This document shows positions 10,201-18,101 of a stretch of 64,000 nucleotides of DNA, piece by piece; the stretch's first letter is position 1; every line of letters begins with the position of its first letter. Where the stretch lies: positions 1,426,001 to 1,490,000 of the forward strand of contig NZ_CANMBY010000001.1 of assembly GCF_947496195.1 (NCBI RefSeq), written 5' to 3'. The position numbers were made by a program, and so were the translations under genes. The notes below the pieces were generated by a model. The model made no database searches. It was not told the origin of the DNA and saw only the letters and a list, made by a program, of their open reading frames with translations. The stretch is from an uncultured Polaribacter sp. (GTDB lineage: Bacteria; Bacteroidota; Bacteroidia; Flavobacteriales; Flavobacteriaceae).

Positions 10201-10470
10201 TATAACATTAGATGCACCAACTGTTTTTTCTACTACTTTGTAACCTAAATATCTAAAAACTAAAACATCTCCGTTTTTTGCTTTTATAGAATATTTACCA
10301 TCAAAGTCAGTTTCTGTACCAGTAGTACTTCCTTTAATTATAACACTAACGCCTGGTAAAGAACCTGAACTGTCAGAAACTGTACCAGTAATAGTTTTCT
10401 CTTGTGCAAAGGAAATTTGCACTACAAACGCTAATAAAAGCGTTAAAAATCCATTAAACTTTGTCTTCAT
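7201..10470 (-). CDS. SusC/RagA-family TonB-linked outer-membrane transporter (pair 2)
   Basis: 1089 residues counted from ATG 10470. An ATG 69 bases further upstream is in frame, but only the 10470 start places a normal signal peptide (MKTKFNGFLTLLLAFVVQIS) at the N-terminus. Next come a carboxypeptidase-regulatory-like beta-sandwich (ITGTVSDSSGSLPGVSV; about 26-105), the SusC box (VLDEIVVVGYGTSTKKA), a TonB plug (ALTGEVAGVTVINGSGQPG, LKDATATAIYGSRGANGVV) and a 22-strand barrel ending in TTITLGVRVKF. It imports a large substrate using TonB energy together with the SusD partner. Its first 100 residues nearly duplicate those of the other SusC here. Confidence 0.96.
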   Translation of the reverse strand: MKTKFNGFLTLLLAFVVQISFAQEKTITGTVSDSSGSLPGVSVIIKGSTTGTETDFDGKYSIKAKNGDVLVFRYLGYKVVEKTVGASNVINATLVEDANVLDEIVVVGYGTSTKKAFAGTASVVKQEQLEVKNFSNVSQALTGEVAGVTVINGSGQPGTVGAIRIRGYGSVNGNRAPLYVVDGVPFSGSINSINPSDIASTTILKDATATAIYGSRGANGVVVITTKTGSSSNSYIEVDIKTGVNDQIIPRYDVITSPEEYVGYVWEGIYNRGVITGQPDPVAYANARLFTNNYIDPGYNMWNQTAAQLIDPATSTVRSGATRRYTPLRYTDVAFDTAIRTETNLRMGGGNGDTRYFASFGYLDDNGYSINTGYKRYTTRLNLDTKIKPWLKINSNIGYAYSESIQNGQIVGSENVFEFADKMAPIFPVFLRDNNGDLVPDTNYGGFQYDYGSLSGFRDRPNANGLNPIGSALYDFNGTDRHEFNGNFLAQVTITDNLSAELRYGVQYATQKNRDYTNKFYGGGVSTGGDLTINDFSSLTQNIQQIIRYNNTWGAHSFDALIAHESNEFEQQFQSASKGLQISPFLLDLDNFQSSLGLPSGSRSGFTIESYFSQFNYNYDQKYYFTASVRTDGSSRFVNDKWGTFGSVGASWVISNEDFMEDNGVFDFLKIKASYGINGDQAGVGFFSGYNTYNGGNLGGSISLAPGAVGNPDLTWETTKQFQVGTEFGIGKFLDGTIDYYNKLTDNLIFNRFVGPSQGISSITVNDGELINAGIEFDFTGHIIDKKDFSLDLSINGEIVNNEIKTMPLDPATGLPQVLTPNGAYAWSEGRSIFDFYMREWAGVDAADGAPMWYQYYDDRNNNGLLDAGEPSSYSSGSWIPADPSISNATGSIVEYQAKVSDANIKKTVTKTYSDASDVYVNKSAIADVRGAFRLAGRIGNFNIGTQFTYSLGGYAYDGQYAELMSDRFGAVGNNFHKDIANRWRQPGDVTDVPRLADGIDQNATSQSTRFITSTDYLALNNVNLGYTIPQEFLQKIDIQSVNLWLSADNLFNMTARDGFLPNTRESGNSGRRFYAPMTTITLGVRVKF

Positions 10471-10571
10471 TGTATAATTATTTGAATTAATTAAAGCCAA
10501 AAGTCTTAAATAAAACTTAAAAAAACAATTTTTTAACACTAAAAATTCAAATTCTTTTTTGTTAAAAATAA

Positions 10572-10598
10572 AAAAACCAGCCTGCTAGGCTGGTTTTT
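10572..10598 (-). terminator. Strong terminator ending the first SusCD transcript
   Basis: A perfect 12-bp stem (10572-10583 with 10587-10598) with a three-base loop has the GC-rich core CCAGCCT, with A5 and T5 runs at its base. It sits just beyond the susD1 stop and before the second SusC gene, so the two SusCD pairs appear to be separate transcription units. Confidence 0.9.
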
Positions 10599-10619
10599 AT
10601 TGTTTAATGGAAATAAAGA

Positions 10620-12059
10620 TTATTTAAACAACCAAAGTACAGTATTTAATTCGTCTGCACCTTGAGCAGCAATTGCTGCATTGTAGTTAGCTTCATTTAA
10701 TGAAGCAGCTGTTGCTGAATAACCATGTCTTTGTGGAATACCGTTAGCATTCGAAAGTAAATTAGGAGGAGCAACTAAACCAATTCTAGATTCAGTACCC
10801 ATTGCCTTAAATCTTCTCCATTCTGCCCAACTGTTATATCCTTGTAAAAATAAAGATACCCATTTTTCGTAAGCGATATCATCTACACTAGTATATGCAT
10901 TAGCTGCTAAATAAGTAGCAGCATCTACAGTACTAACACCCCATTGAGTCATAGAAGCTGTAACAGCTTGACCATAAAGTGTAGCAGCGTTTTCTGTAGT
11001 CCATCCCATTGCAGCAGCTTCTGCTCTTGCAAATAAAACTTCTGCATAAGTATAAATCATTAATGGAGCATCTCCTTTATTAATGATATTATTAGTGATA
11101 AATGAATAATCATCTGTAGCTGAATTTGATTGACCATAAGGTGCACCTACATAAACTCCACCATTTGTAGATAATTCTGCCATTTGTGCTAATCTTGGAT
11201 CTTCAGGTGCAGTATTTGTACCTGAACCAATTAATGCATTAACAAAAACATCACTCATTAAATAATCTCTTCTAGATTCAAATCTATCTTGCCAAGGATT
11301 ATCGTTAGTGTCTTCTGTTAAATAAGTGTACTGAATATTATTTGCATTAGAAGAAATTGCACCTGCACTTAAAGCTTCGTTAAACTTAGTTCTACCTGTA
11401 GCAGCATCTGCTTTAGATAAACGTAAAGCCATAGTCATCTTAATTGTGTTAGCAAAAGTTCTCCACATAGTCATGTCACCACCAAATAGAATATCTCCAT
11501 CTGGTCCATTTCCAGAATCAATACTAGCTAAAGCTGAATCTAACTCAGCAAATAAACCATTATAGATGTCTTGTTGACTATCATAAACTGGTTTAGTAGT
11601 ATTTGAAGCATCATTTGCTTCTGAATATGGTAAATACCCCCATCTTTCTGTCATCATTTGGTAATACCAAACTTTTAAAATAGTTGCAGCAGCAATTTGG
11701 TTACCATTAGAACCATAAGCTTGAGCAGCTACTCGAGTATCTGGGTTAGTATTGATTTCTATAATTTGCTTAACATCTTGTAGTAAAGCATATGCACCAT
11801 CTGTATTCCAGTTTAAGGTCTGGTATCTAGATTCTTCATCATATTGTCCATTAGACAAGTATTGTACATATAGGTTAGACGTAGTGCTAGCTATATACCC
11901 ACTCATACCTCTTTGAACATTTGTAAGTAGTAATGATGTTACTGCATTACTAGGGTTATTTGGATCGACATTAGTGTCTCCAAAATCTACTGTATCACAA
12001 GCAGTAAAGGCTACTATTACTGCTAAGAGAATACTTTTTAATTTATTTATTTGTTTCAT
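10620..12059 (-). CDS. SusD/RagB-like nutrient-binding lipoprotein (pair 1, SusD-like_2 type)
   Basis: 479 residues. The signal peptide ends in VAFTAC (lipobox), followed by DTVDFGDTNVDPNNP, a start typical of the SusD-like subgroup paired with SusC proteins of about 1050 residues. Helical TPR segments include AAATILKVWYYQMMTERWG and TFANTIKMTMALRLSKAD. The C-terminal part has YTYAEVLFARAEAAAMGW and YEKWVSLFLQGYNSWAEWRR, matching the conserved AEWRR element of this subgroup. It lies 17 bases after its SusC gene and is followed by a strong terminator. The probable substrate class (peptide or glycan) is unknown. Confidence 0.93.
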   Translation of the reverse strand: MKQINKLKSILLAVIVAFTACDTVDFGDTNVDPNNPSNAVTSLLLTNVQRGMSGYIASTTSNLYVQYLSNGQYDEESRYQTLNWNTDGAYALLQDVKQIIEINTNPDTRVAAQAYGSNGNQIAAATILKVWYYQMMTERWGYLPYSEANDASNTTKPVYDSQQDIYNGLFAELDSALASIDSGNGPDGDILFGGDMTMWRTFANTIKMTMALRLSKADAATGRTKFNEALSAGAISSNANNIQYTYLTEDTNDNPWQDRFESRRDYLMSDVFVNALIGSGTNTAPEDPRLAQMAELSTNGGVYVGAPYGQSNSATDDYSFITNNIINKGDAPLMIYTYAEVLFARAEAAAMGWTTENAATLYGQAVTASMTQWGVSTVDAATYLAANAYTSVDDIAYEKWVSLFLQGYNSWAEWRRFKAMGTESRIGLVAPPNLLSNANGIPQRHGYSATAASLNEANYNAAIAAQGADELNTVLWLFK

Positions 12060-12076
12060 TATCTAATTTTTTTTAA

Positions 12077-15000
12077 TTAAAAGGTCATTCTAACATTAAC
12101 ACCAAATGTTCTAGTGTTTGGTAATTGCCCACCTTCTGTCCAATTAACTCCATTTCTTGTTTCAATCTCAGAAGGATCTAAACCTGGAATAGCAGAATGG
12201 ATTACCCAAACATTGTTAGCAAATACACCAACATTTAATTTCTTAAATGGAGTTTTGTCTAATAATGCAGCTGGTAAATCATAATCTAAACGAATAGTTC
12301 TTAACTTCACGTAAGAAGCATCATATAACCATCTTTCATGAAGTGCAAATAATCTACCCCAATAAGTAACTGGGTCTACATAGTAAGAAGCTGGAGAACC
12401 AGAAGTTTCATCTACACCTTCTATTAATACACCACCTGAGTTAGCACCAACTCCACTAGCTGGAGTATAGTAAGAAGCTCCAGTACCAACGATTGGGTCT
12501 CTCACAGGGTTTCCTAAAGTGTTGTTTCCAATTGTTTCTGTACCTAAACCTGAGTAGTTGTTAAACATTCTTGTTACAGAGAATACTTTACCACCTTTTT
12601 GGAAATCGATATCAAATCCTAAGTTAAAGTTTTTGTAACGGAAGTTGTTAGATAAACCACCAGTAAAGTCTGGTAATACATTACCTAAGTATTGGTTTGT
12701 GTCATATCTTGGAGCACCTGTTGAAGATAATAAGATGTTACCATCTGCATCTCTTCTATAAGCTCTACCATAAATAGCACCCCATTCTTCACCAACTCTC
12801 TCTTGTAATTGAATACCTCTCCAAGAGCTAGATAATACATTTACATCTACACCATCAGCAATTGCATCAACTGTTCTTTTTAAAGTAGAGAAGTTTGTAT
12901 ATACTCTCCAATCGAAATCTTCATTTCTGATTGGTGAAAAGTTAATTCCAATTTCTATACCTTGTGTAGTTTGTTGTCCACTGTTTAAGAATGTAGAAGT
13001 AAATCCACTAGCACCATCTAAACTAACTCTAGAAGGTAAATCTTTATCTTTTCTGTTAAAATATGTAACGTCTAAATCAACTTTACCTTTAAATAATTTT
13101 AATTCAGCACCATATTCAGAATCGATTCTTTTACCACCTTGTAATAATGGGTTAGCAAAATTACCTTGGCTACTTAAAGTACCACTACTTCCATAAGGAG
13201 TACCAATATCGTAAGTAGGGTTTAATAAATATCTTCCTGGGAAGAAAGGACCAGAAGCAACACTTGCTCTTAATTTACCAAAAGAAATAATATCGTTTTG
13301 AGGTAAAAGTTTTGTGAAGATGAAACTTAAAGATCCACCATATGTTTCTACTCTGTTGTCATCTGGATTTGCTGTAGATCCCCAATCGAATCTTGCAGAA
13401 CCATCAAAATAAAGCATGTCTTTATATCCTAATGAAGCTTTAGCAAATACACCTCTAGTTTTTTGTTTGTAAGAGCTATTATTTACAGTTGGTCTATCTT
13501 TAGAAGTACTTAAGCTATAAAAGTTTAATGTTGTTAAACCACCATTAGTACTTGCGCTTAAAGACTCACCTCCTAAAGTAATTAGTTCAAAACCAGCACT
13601 TGCATTTAAGTCTAAGTCTTCAGTTAAATCTTTAGAATAGTTGATGATACCAAAAAGCTCATCTCTGTAATTCATACTTTCAGACTCGCTGTAAGATGGA
13701 ATTGGATTTACACTACCAAAAGCTAATCTATCATTAGACTCGAAAGAAGTGTAAGTTTTTCTTAATTCTACATAACCGTTTAAATTATCATTTACTGTAT
13801 AGTTTAAACCAATTCTACCATATGTAGCATTTTTAGTTTGAAAATTTAAATTTTCATTAGTCTCGAAAAATGGAGAATCCCAGTATAATGGAGATAAGTT
13901 TGTTGGACTATTAATGTTCCAAGAAACAAATTGACCATTTCTTTTGTAATTTCTTACTCTATCCATATCCAATTGACGTTGCCACCATTGGTTAAAGTTA
14001 GAAGTGATGTTTCCATACCCATTATCTGGGAAGTTTCTAGTTCTTCTATCTTGATAGTTAATGTTTGCGTAAGCCTCTAATTGATCTGTAATATTAAAAC
14101 GGATGTTTGTGTAAGCTTGTACTTGTCTTCTAAAAGAATTTGGTACAACACTTGTTCTGTCTATATTTACTAAACCACCTTTAATGCTATAACCTTCTCC
14201 ACCTTTTGTAAAGTCTACAGTTGTGTTATTAACAGTACCTGTATCAAAGAAGTTTTTAACGTTGTCTGGGTTAGCTTCAAAAGCTCTAAGCTTACCAAAT
14301 TCAGGATCACCAGGAATCCAAGAATCCCAATGACGAACCATTTGTCCATTTAATTTTGGACCCCAACTTTCATCAGCATAATATTCTACCATTGGTTGTC
14401 CATCAAAAGATGACCAAGATGCAGGATGTTGAGTTGGGTTAAATGAAAATGTATTGAAGTTTTGTGAATAACCACCACCATATTCGTTTTGGTATTCTGG
14501 TAATAAATACACATTTTCGATTGCTGTACTATGGTTTAAAGTAATTGTAGATTGCCCTTTTTTAGCAGTCTTAGTTGTAATTACAATAATACCACTATAT
14601 GCTTCTGGACCATAAAGAGCAGTTGCAGCAGCACCTTTTAGAACAGATAAATCAGCAATATCATCAGTGTTAATATCAGAAATACTGTTTACTTTAACGT
14701 TGTCAACAATATATAAAGAGATACTTTGACCTCTTAATCTAATTGCTGAATTACCAAAACCTGCAGAAGGAGCACCAACTGCTTGAACACCAGAAACTCT
14801 ACCTGCTAAAGCATTGTTAAGGTCTGTTTCTCTTGTTCTTACTAGGTTTTCTGGTTTTACAGATTGTTGTGCAAAACCTAGAGATTTTTTATCTCTTTTG
14901 ATACCAAGTGCAGTAACAACAATTTCATCTAAAACACTTGCGTCTTCTACCATAGAAACGTTTATGGTATTAGATGCGCCTACTTTTTTCTCAACAGTTT

Positions 15001-15232
15001 TATATCCTACATAACTAAAGCTTAAAATGTCACCAACATTTGCTTTAATAGAATACTTACCATCAAAATCTGTTTCTGTACCTTTTGCTGTACCTTTTAT
15101 AGATACACTAACCCCTGGTAAAACTCCAGAAGACTCAGATACAGTTCCAGAAACTGTTTTTTCTTGCGCAAAATGTATTTGCACAACAAACGCTAAGAGC
15201 AGCGTTAAAATTCCTCTAAACTTTGTTTTCAT
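12077..15232 (-). CDS. SusC/RagA-family TonB-linked outer-membrane transporter (pair 1)
   Basis: 1051 residues. The signal peptide (MKTKFRGILTLLLAFVVQIH) is followed by a carboxypeptidase-regulatory-like domain (about 25-105), the SusC box (VLDEIVVTALGIKRDKK), a plug (NALAGRVSGVQAVGAPSAGF, LKGAAATALYGPEAYSGI) and a barrel ending in NTRTFGVNVRMTF. The plug variant TALGIKRDKKSLG is the common second subtype of SusC, distinct from the VVVGYGT subtype of the neighbouring pair. The gene begins the minus-strand SusCD block. Three helically phased GTTAAAAA copies lie 68-95 bases upstream of its start codon. Confidence 0.96.
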   Translation of the reverse strand: MKTKFRGILTLLLAFVVQIHFAQEKTVSGTVSESSGVLPGVSVSIKGTAKGTETDFDGKYSIKANVGDILSFSYVGYKTVEKKVGASNTINVSMVEDASVLDEIVVTALGIKRDKKSLGFAQQSVKPENLVRTRETDLNNALAGRVSGVQAVGAPSAGFGNSAIRLRGQSISLYIVDNVKVNSISDINTDDIADLSVLKGAAATALYGPEAYSGIIVITTKTAKKGQSTITLNHSTAIENVYLLPEYQNEYGGGYSQNFNTFSFNPTQHPASWSSFDGQPMVEYYADESWGPKLNGQMVRHWDSWIPGDPEFGKLRAFEANPDNVKNFFDTGTVNNTTVDFTKGGEGYSIKGGLVNIDRTSVVPNSFRRQVQAYTNIRFNITDQLEAYANINYQDRRTRNFPDNGYGNITSNFNQWWQRQLDMDRVRNYKRNGQFVSWNINSPTNLSPLYWDSPFFETNENLNFQTKNATYGRIGLNYTVNDNLNGYVELRKTYTSFESNDRLAFGSVNPIPSYSESESMNYRDELFGIINYSKDLTEDLDLNASAGFELITLGGESLSASTNGGLTTLNFYSLSTSKDRPTVNNSSYKQKTRGVFAKASLGYKDMLYFDGSARFDWGSTANPDDNRVETYGGSLSFIFTKLLPQNDIISFGKLRASVASGPFFPGRYLLNPTYDIGTPYGSSGTLSSQGNFANPLLQGGKRIDSEYGAELKLFKGKVDLDVTYFNRKDKDLPSRVSLDGASGFTSTFLNSGQQTTQGIEIGINFSPIRNEDFDWRVYTNFSTLKRTVDAIADGVDVNVLSSSWRGIQLQERVGEEWGAIYGRAYRRDADGNILLSSTGAPRYDTNQYLGNVLPDFTGGLSNNFRYKNFNLGFDIDFQKGGKVFSVTRMFNNYSGLGTETIGNNTLGNPVRDPIVGTGASYYTPASGVGANSGGVLIEGVDETSGSPASYYVDPVTYWGRLFALHERWLYDASYVKLRTIRLDYDLPAALLDKTPFKKLNVGVFANNVWVIHSAIPGLDPSEIETRNGVNWTEGGQLPNTRTFGVNVRMTF

Positions 15233-15299
15233 TATTTAATAAATTTGAATTAATTAATCACAAATATTAAAATATTATGTTAATTGGCAAATATTATTT

Positions 15300-15327
15300 G
15301 TTAAAAATCGTTAAAAAATGTTAAAAA
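15300..15327 (-). promoter_or_regulatory. Three phased GTTAAAAA tracts upstream of the first SusC gene
   Basis: GTTAAAAA occurs at 15300, 15310 and 15320, exactly one helical turn apart, with a further GTTAAAC at 15357. A-tracts phased at 10 bases bend DNA. Their position 68-95 bases before the SusC start fits an upstream activating or regulator-binding element. No clear TAnnTTTG -7 box was found between this element and the start codon. Confidence 0.45.
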
Positions 15328-15386
15328 GATGAAAAGTTGAAAAAAAATTAAAAAACGTTAAACAAAATAAGCCTTACTTAGATTTA

Positions 15387-17042
15387 TTAAAAATAATTCA
15401 CCCAGCTTATTGCTAATTTTAGGTTGTTAAAATCAAAATTATTGTTGCTTGTTTTTCCTAAAGCTACATTTAGGTTTATTTTAGATTGATTATTGATGAA
15501 TAAATACCCTAATCCTAATCCTAAAATACTTTCGTTTTTTGTAGTGTTTATGAAGCCTAAATCTGTTATTGTATAGAAATAAGAAGTTGTAGAAGCTAAA
15601 AACCTATATTCGAAGTTAAAGTAAGAATAATTTTTTGTAAAAATACTTTGCTCATTGAACCCTCTTATAGAGTTTACTCCTCCAATTCTAAATAGTTCGT
15701 TTGTAAAATATTGATCGGAATTTAGCAATCCTGTATTGTTTTTTAAAGAGATAAAATTTCTTTGATTTAACTCCCATAAATACTCAGTAGTTAATTCAAA
15801 CTTAAATTGATTAGAGTTGTTATTTTCTGCTTTTCTTTCACCTAAAGAAGGATTTATGTTAAAATACAATTTTTTATTGTTAAATATATCTTGATTAAAT
15901 TGATTGTAATTTATGTTGATTCCAAAAAATTGATTTGTAAAAGAAGAAATTTCTTGGCTAGTGTTTTGTAAACTCTCTGAAGTTTCTGCATTGTAAGAGA
16001 AAGCTAATTTTAATTTTGAATTTACATCATAATTTAAAAATGTTTTAAATTTTGTATTAGTAAAGCTTGAATCTTGTCTGTAGATTGAGAATTCTACTTT
16101 AGGAGATATAGGTGAATTGAATAGGTAAGGTATAAATGTAGATATTTTAAACTCTTGTCTTTCTTTAGCAATACTATTCCAGTATAAATTAAATTCTTCT
16201 CCAGTATTCAGTACATTATTAAGTTTTAAATCAATGTTTCCATTAAGTAAAAATGAACCATCTTCTTGAGTTGCAAAATTTACTAAAGCGTCTATACTGT
16301 TGTTGTTAATTTTCTTTAAATAAATATATAAAAACGTAGAGTCTTTTGTAAATAGAATTTCTGGAGGTTTTATTTCTTGAACAAATCTTAAGTTTTTAGA
16401 TTCAGAAGAAATTTTTTCTACTGTACTTTTATTAAAAACTTGATCTTTCTTTAGTTTAAAAAATCTGTTTAAGTAAGACGTTGGGAAATTTTCATAACCT
16501 TTAACGGTTACCTTATTTATAGTTCTCTTAAAAGATTCATTTATAATAATTTCTCCAAATAGGGTATCAGCTTTTATCTTGATATTTGATAACTTTACTT
16601 TAGAAAATGATTTTCCTGAATTATCTAAAACAGATGTAATTTTAGATAAATTTGATTGTAAGTTTTCAATAGGAAATTTTACACTGTCATTCGCAACCTT
16701 ATAATCACTCAAGATTTCATTTAATTCTTTGTTGATTTTAAGTTTTGCAAAATTAATTTTTTTGTTCAGACTAATAAATACTTGATATTTATAATCTTTC
16801 TTTTTTATGCTATCGATTGTGTTTGTGAAATAACCAATTTTCTTTAGGTAAGATGCAGTTTTGAATATTTCATTAAATAGTGAAGTGGAATCTTTGTGTT
16901 TTTTAGTGTAATTTATCTTTTTTAGAATTTTTAATTCACTTTTTTTTAAAGAAAAGAATTCTAATTTTAATTCTTGACAATTTATTTTTGGAAAAAACAT
17001 CAAGAAAAAAATAAAAAAAAAGAATAGAAGTTTTTTGCTCAA
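15387..17042 (-). CDS. BamA/TamA (Omp85)-family outer-membrane protein
   Basis: 551 residues. The signal peptide (FFFFIFFLMFFPKINCQ) is followed by roughly 180 residues of POTRA-like alpha/beta repeats (SYLKKIGYFTNTIDSI, TVKGYENFPTSYLNRFFKL, KISSESKNLRFVQEI) and a C-terminal 16-strand-type barrel. The Omp85 fingerprint FRIGGVNSIRGFNEQS occurs near residue 452, and the terminal strand reads LKLAISWVNYF. It is too short for BamA, which usually has five POTRA domains, so a TamA-like or accessory Omp85 role is more likely. It is divergent from the ribosomal cluster across 176 bases that hold the rpsL promoter. Confidence 0.85.
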   Translation of the reverse strand: MSKKLLFFFFIFFLMFFPKINCQELKLEFFSLKKSELKILKKINYTKKHKDSTSLFNEIFKTASYLKKIGYFTNTIDSIKKKDYKYQVFISLNKKINFAKLKINKELNEILSDYKVANDSVKFPIENLQSNLSKITSVLDNSGKSFSKVKLSNIKIKADTLFGEIIINESFKRTINKVTVKGYENFPTSYLNRFFKLKKDQVFNKSTVEKISSESKNLRFVQEIKPPEILFTKDSTFLYIYLKKINNNSIDALVNFATQEDGSFLLNGNIDLKLNNVLNTGEEFNLYWNSIAKERQEFKISTFIPYLFNSPISPKVEFSIYRQDSSFTNTKFKTFLNYDVNSKLKLAFSYNAETSESLQNTSQEISSFTNQFFGININYNQFNQDIFNNKKLYFNINPSLGERKAENNNSNQFKFELTTEYLWELNQRNFISLKNNTGLLNSDQYFTNELFRIGGVNSIRGFNEQSIFTKNYSYFNFEYRFLASTTSYFYTITDLGFINTTKNESILGLGLGYLFINNQSKINLNVALGKTSNNNFDFNNLKLAISWVNYF

Positions 17043-17130
17043 TTTGTTATATTCTATGGTTTCAAAAGTAATTTAAAATCATAAAAAATCAATATTAAAT
17101 AAGCATTTCTAAAAAATAACTTACTGATAT

Positions 17131-17160
17131 TTGAATAATTAGAAATTAGTTGTACATTTG
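17131..17160 (+). promoter_or_regulatory. Promoter of the str-type ribosomal operon
   Basis: A TTG at 17131-17133, a 19-base spacer and TACATTTG at 17153-17160 match the Bacteroidota housekeeping consensus TTG-N19-TAnnTTTG. A small hairpin (ACCCT 17164-17168 with AGGGT 17176-17180) would lie at the very 5' end of the message. The rpsL start is 59 bases downstream of the -7 box. Confidence 0.85.
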
Positions 17161-17218
17161 CACACCCTTAAAAATAGGGTAAAAGTTTAATATAAACGAA
17201 AAACAGTAATTATTTAGT

Positions 17219-17593
17219 ATGCCAACTATTCAACAATTAGTTCGTAAAGGAAGAACCAAAATAACTAAGAAGAGTAAATCGGCTGCGTTACAAGGGAGTC
17301 CTCAAAGACGTGGAGTTTGTACACGTGTTTATACTACAACACCAAAAAAACCAAATTCAGCAATGCGTAAAGTTGCTAGGGTTAGGTTAACAAATGGTAA
17401 TGAGATAAACGCATACATTCCAGGAGAAGGACACAACTTGCAAGAGCACTCGATAGTATTAGTTAGAGGTGGAAGGGTAAAAGATTTACCAGGTGTTAAA
17501 TATCACGTGGTACGTGGAGCATTAGATACTGCAGGTGTTGAGGGAAGAACTCAACGTAGGTCTAAGTACGGTGCAAAACGCCCAAAGAAGTAA
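17219..17593 (+). CDS. rpsL: 30S ribosomal protein uS12
   Basis: 124 residues starting [14 protein letters not shown], the conserved bacterial opening. It contains the decoding-centre loop [19 protein letters not shown] and the second loop around [19 protein letters not shown], where streptomycin-resistance substitutions fall in other bacteria; the wild-type Lys residues are present at both. It helps monitor codon-anticodon pairing in the A site. It is the first gene of the str operon and is followed by rpsG after 26 bases. Confidence 0.98.
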   Translation: MPTIQQLVRKGRTKITKKSKSAALQGSPQRRGVCTRVYTTTPKKPNSAMRKVARVRLTNGNEINAYIPGEGHNLQEHSIVLVRGGRVKDLPGVKYHVVRGALDTAGVEGRTQRRSKYGAKRPKK

Positions 17594-17619
17594 TTTATTA
17601 ACTTTTTTAATGTAAAGAC

Positions 17620-18096
17620 ATGAGAAAAAGAAGAGCGAAAAAAAGAGAGCTTTTACCAGATCCAAAGTTCGGAGATCAATTAGCAACGCGTTTTGTGAAC
17701 AATTTAATGTGGGATGGTAAAAAATCTGTAGCGTTCAAAGTATTTTACGATGCGTTAGAAATCGTAGAAGAAAAAAAGACTGATGAAGAAAAGTCAGCTT
17801 TGGAAGTATGGAAAGAAGGATTGTCAAATGTAATGCCTCACGTAGAAGTGCGTTCTAGAAGAGTAGGTGGTGCAACTTTCCAAATTCCAATGCAAATTAG
17901 ACCAGATCGTAAAGTATCTATGGCTATCAAATGGATGATTCTTTATGCTAGAAAGCGTAATGAAAAAACTATGGCTCAGCGTTTAGCAGCAGAGATTTTA
18001 GCTGCAGCTAAAGAAGAAGGAGCAGCTGTTAAGAAAAGAGTAGATACTCACAAAATGGCTGAAGCAAATAAAGCATTTTCACATTTTAGATTCTAA
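17620..18096 (+). CDS. rpsG: 30S ribosomal protein uS7
   Basis: 158 residues, with the conserved segments [20 protein letters not shown] near the start and the beta-arm region [20 protein letters not shown]. uS7 nucleates assembly of the 30S head. In enterobacteria it represses its own operon, but the 26-base rpsL-rpsG spacer here is too short for the known E. coli-type site. It is followed by fusA after five bases. Confidence 0.98.
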   Translation: MRKRRAKKRELLPDPKFGDQLATRFVNNLMWDGKKSVAFKVFYDALEIVEEKKTDEEKSALEVWKEGLSNVMPHVEVRSRRVGGATFQIPMQIRPDRKVSMAIKWMILYARKRNEKTMAQRLAAEILAAAKEEGAAVKKRVDTHKMAEANKAFSHFRF

Positions 18097-18101
18097 ATAT
18101 A

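Noticed and set aside
10471..10539. Upstream ATG extension of the second SusC gene
   Set aside because: The 23 extra residues would place a charged, irregular segment before a complete signal peptide. The internal ATG gives an N-terminus matching the paralogue at 15,232.
14814..15239. Plus-strand open frames opposite the first SusC gene
   Set aside because: They lie entirely within the strongly supported SusC N-terminal and plug domains, show no family motif, and arise from the codon bias of the opposite strand.
15239..15300. TAATATTTG sequences on the minus strand as the SusC promoter
   Set aside because: They have three rather than two bases between TA and TTTG and no TTG at the right distance, so they do not fit the promoter consensus.
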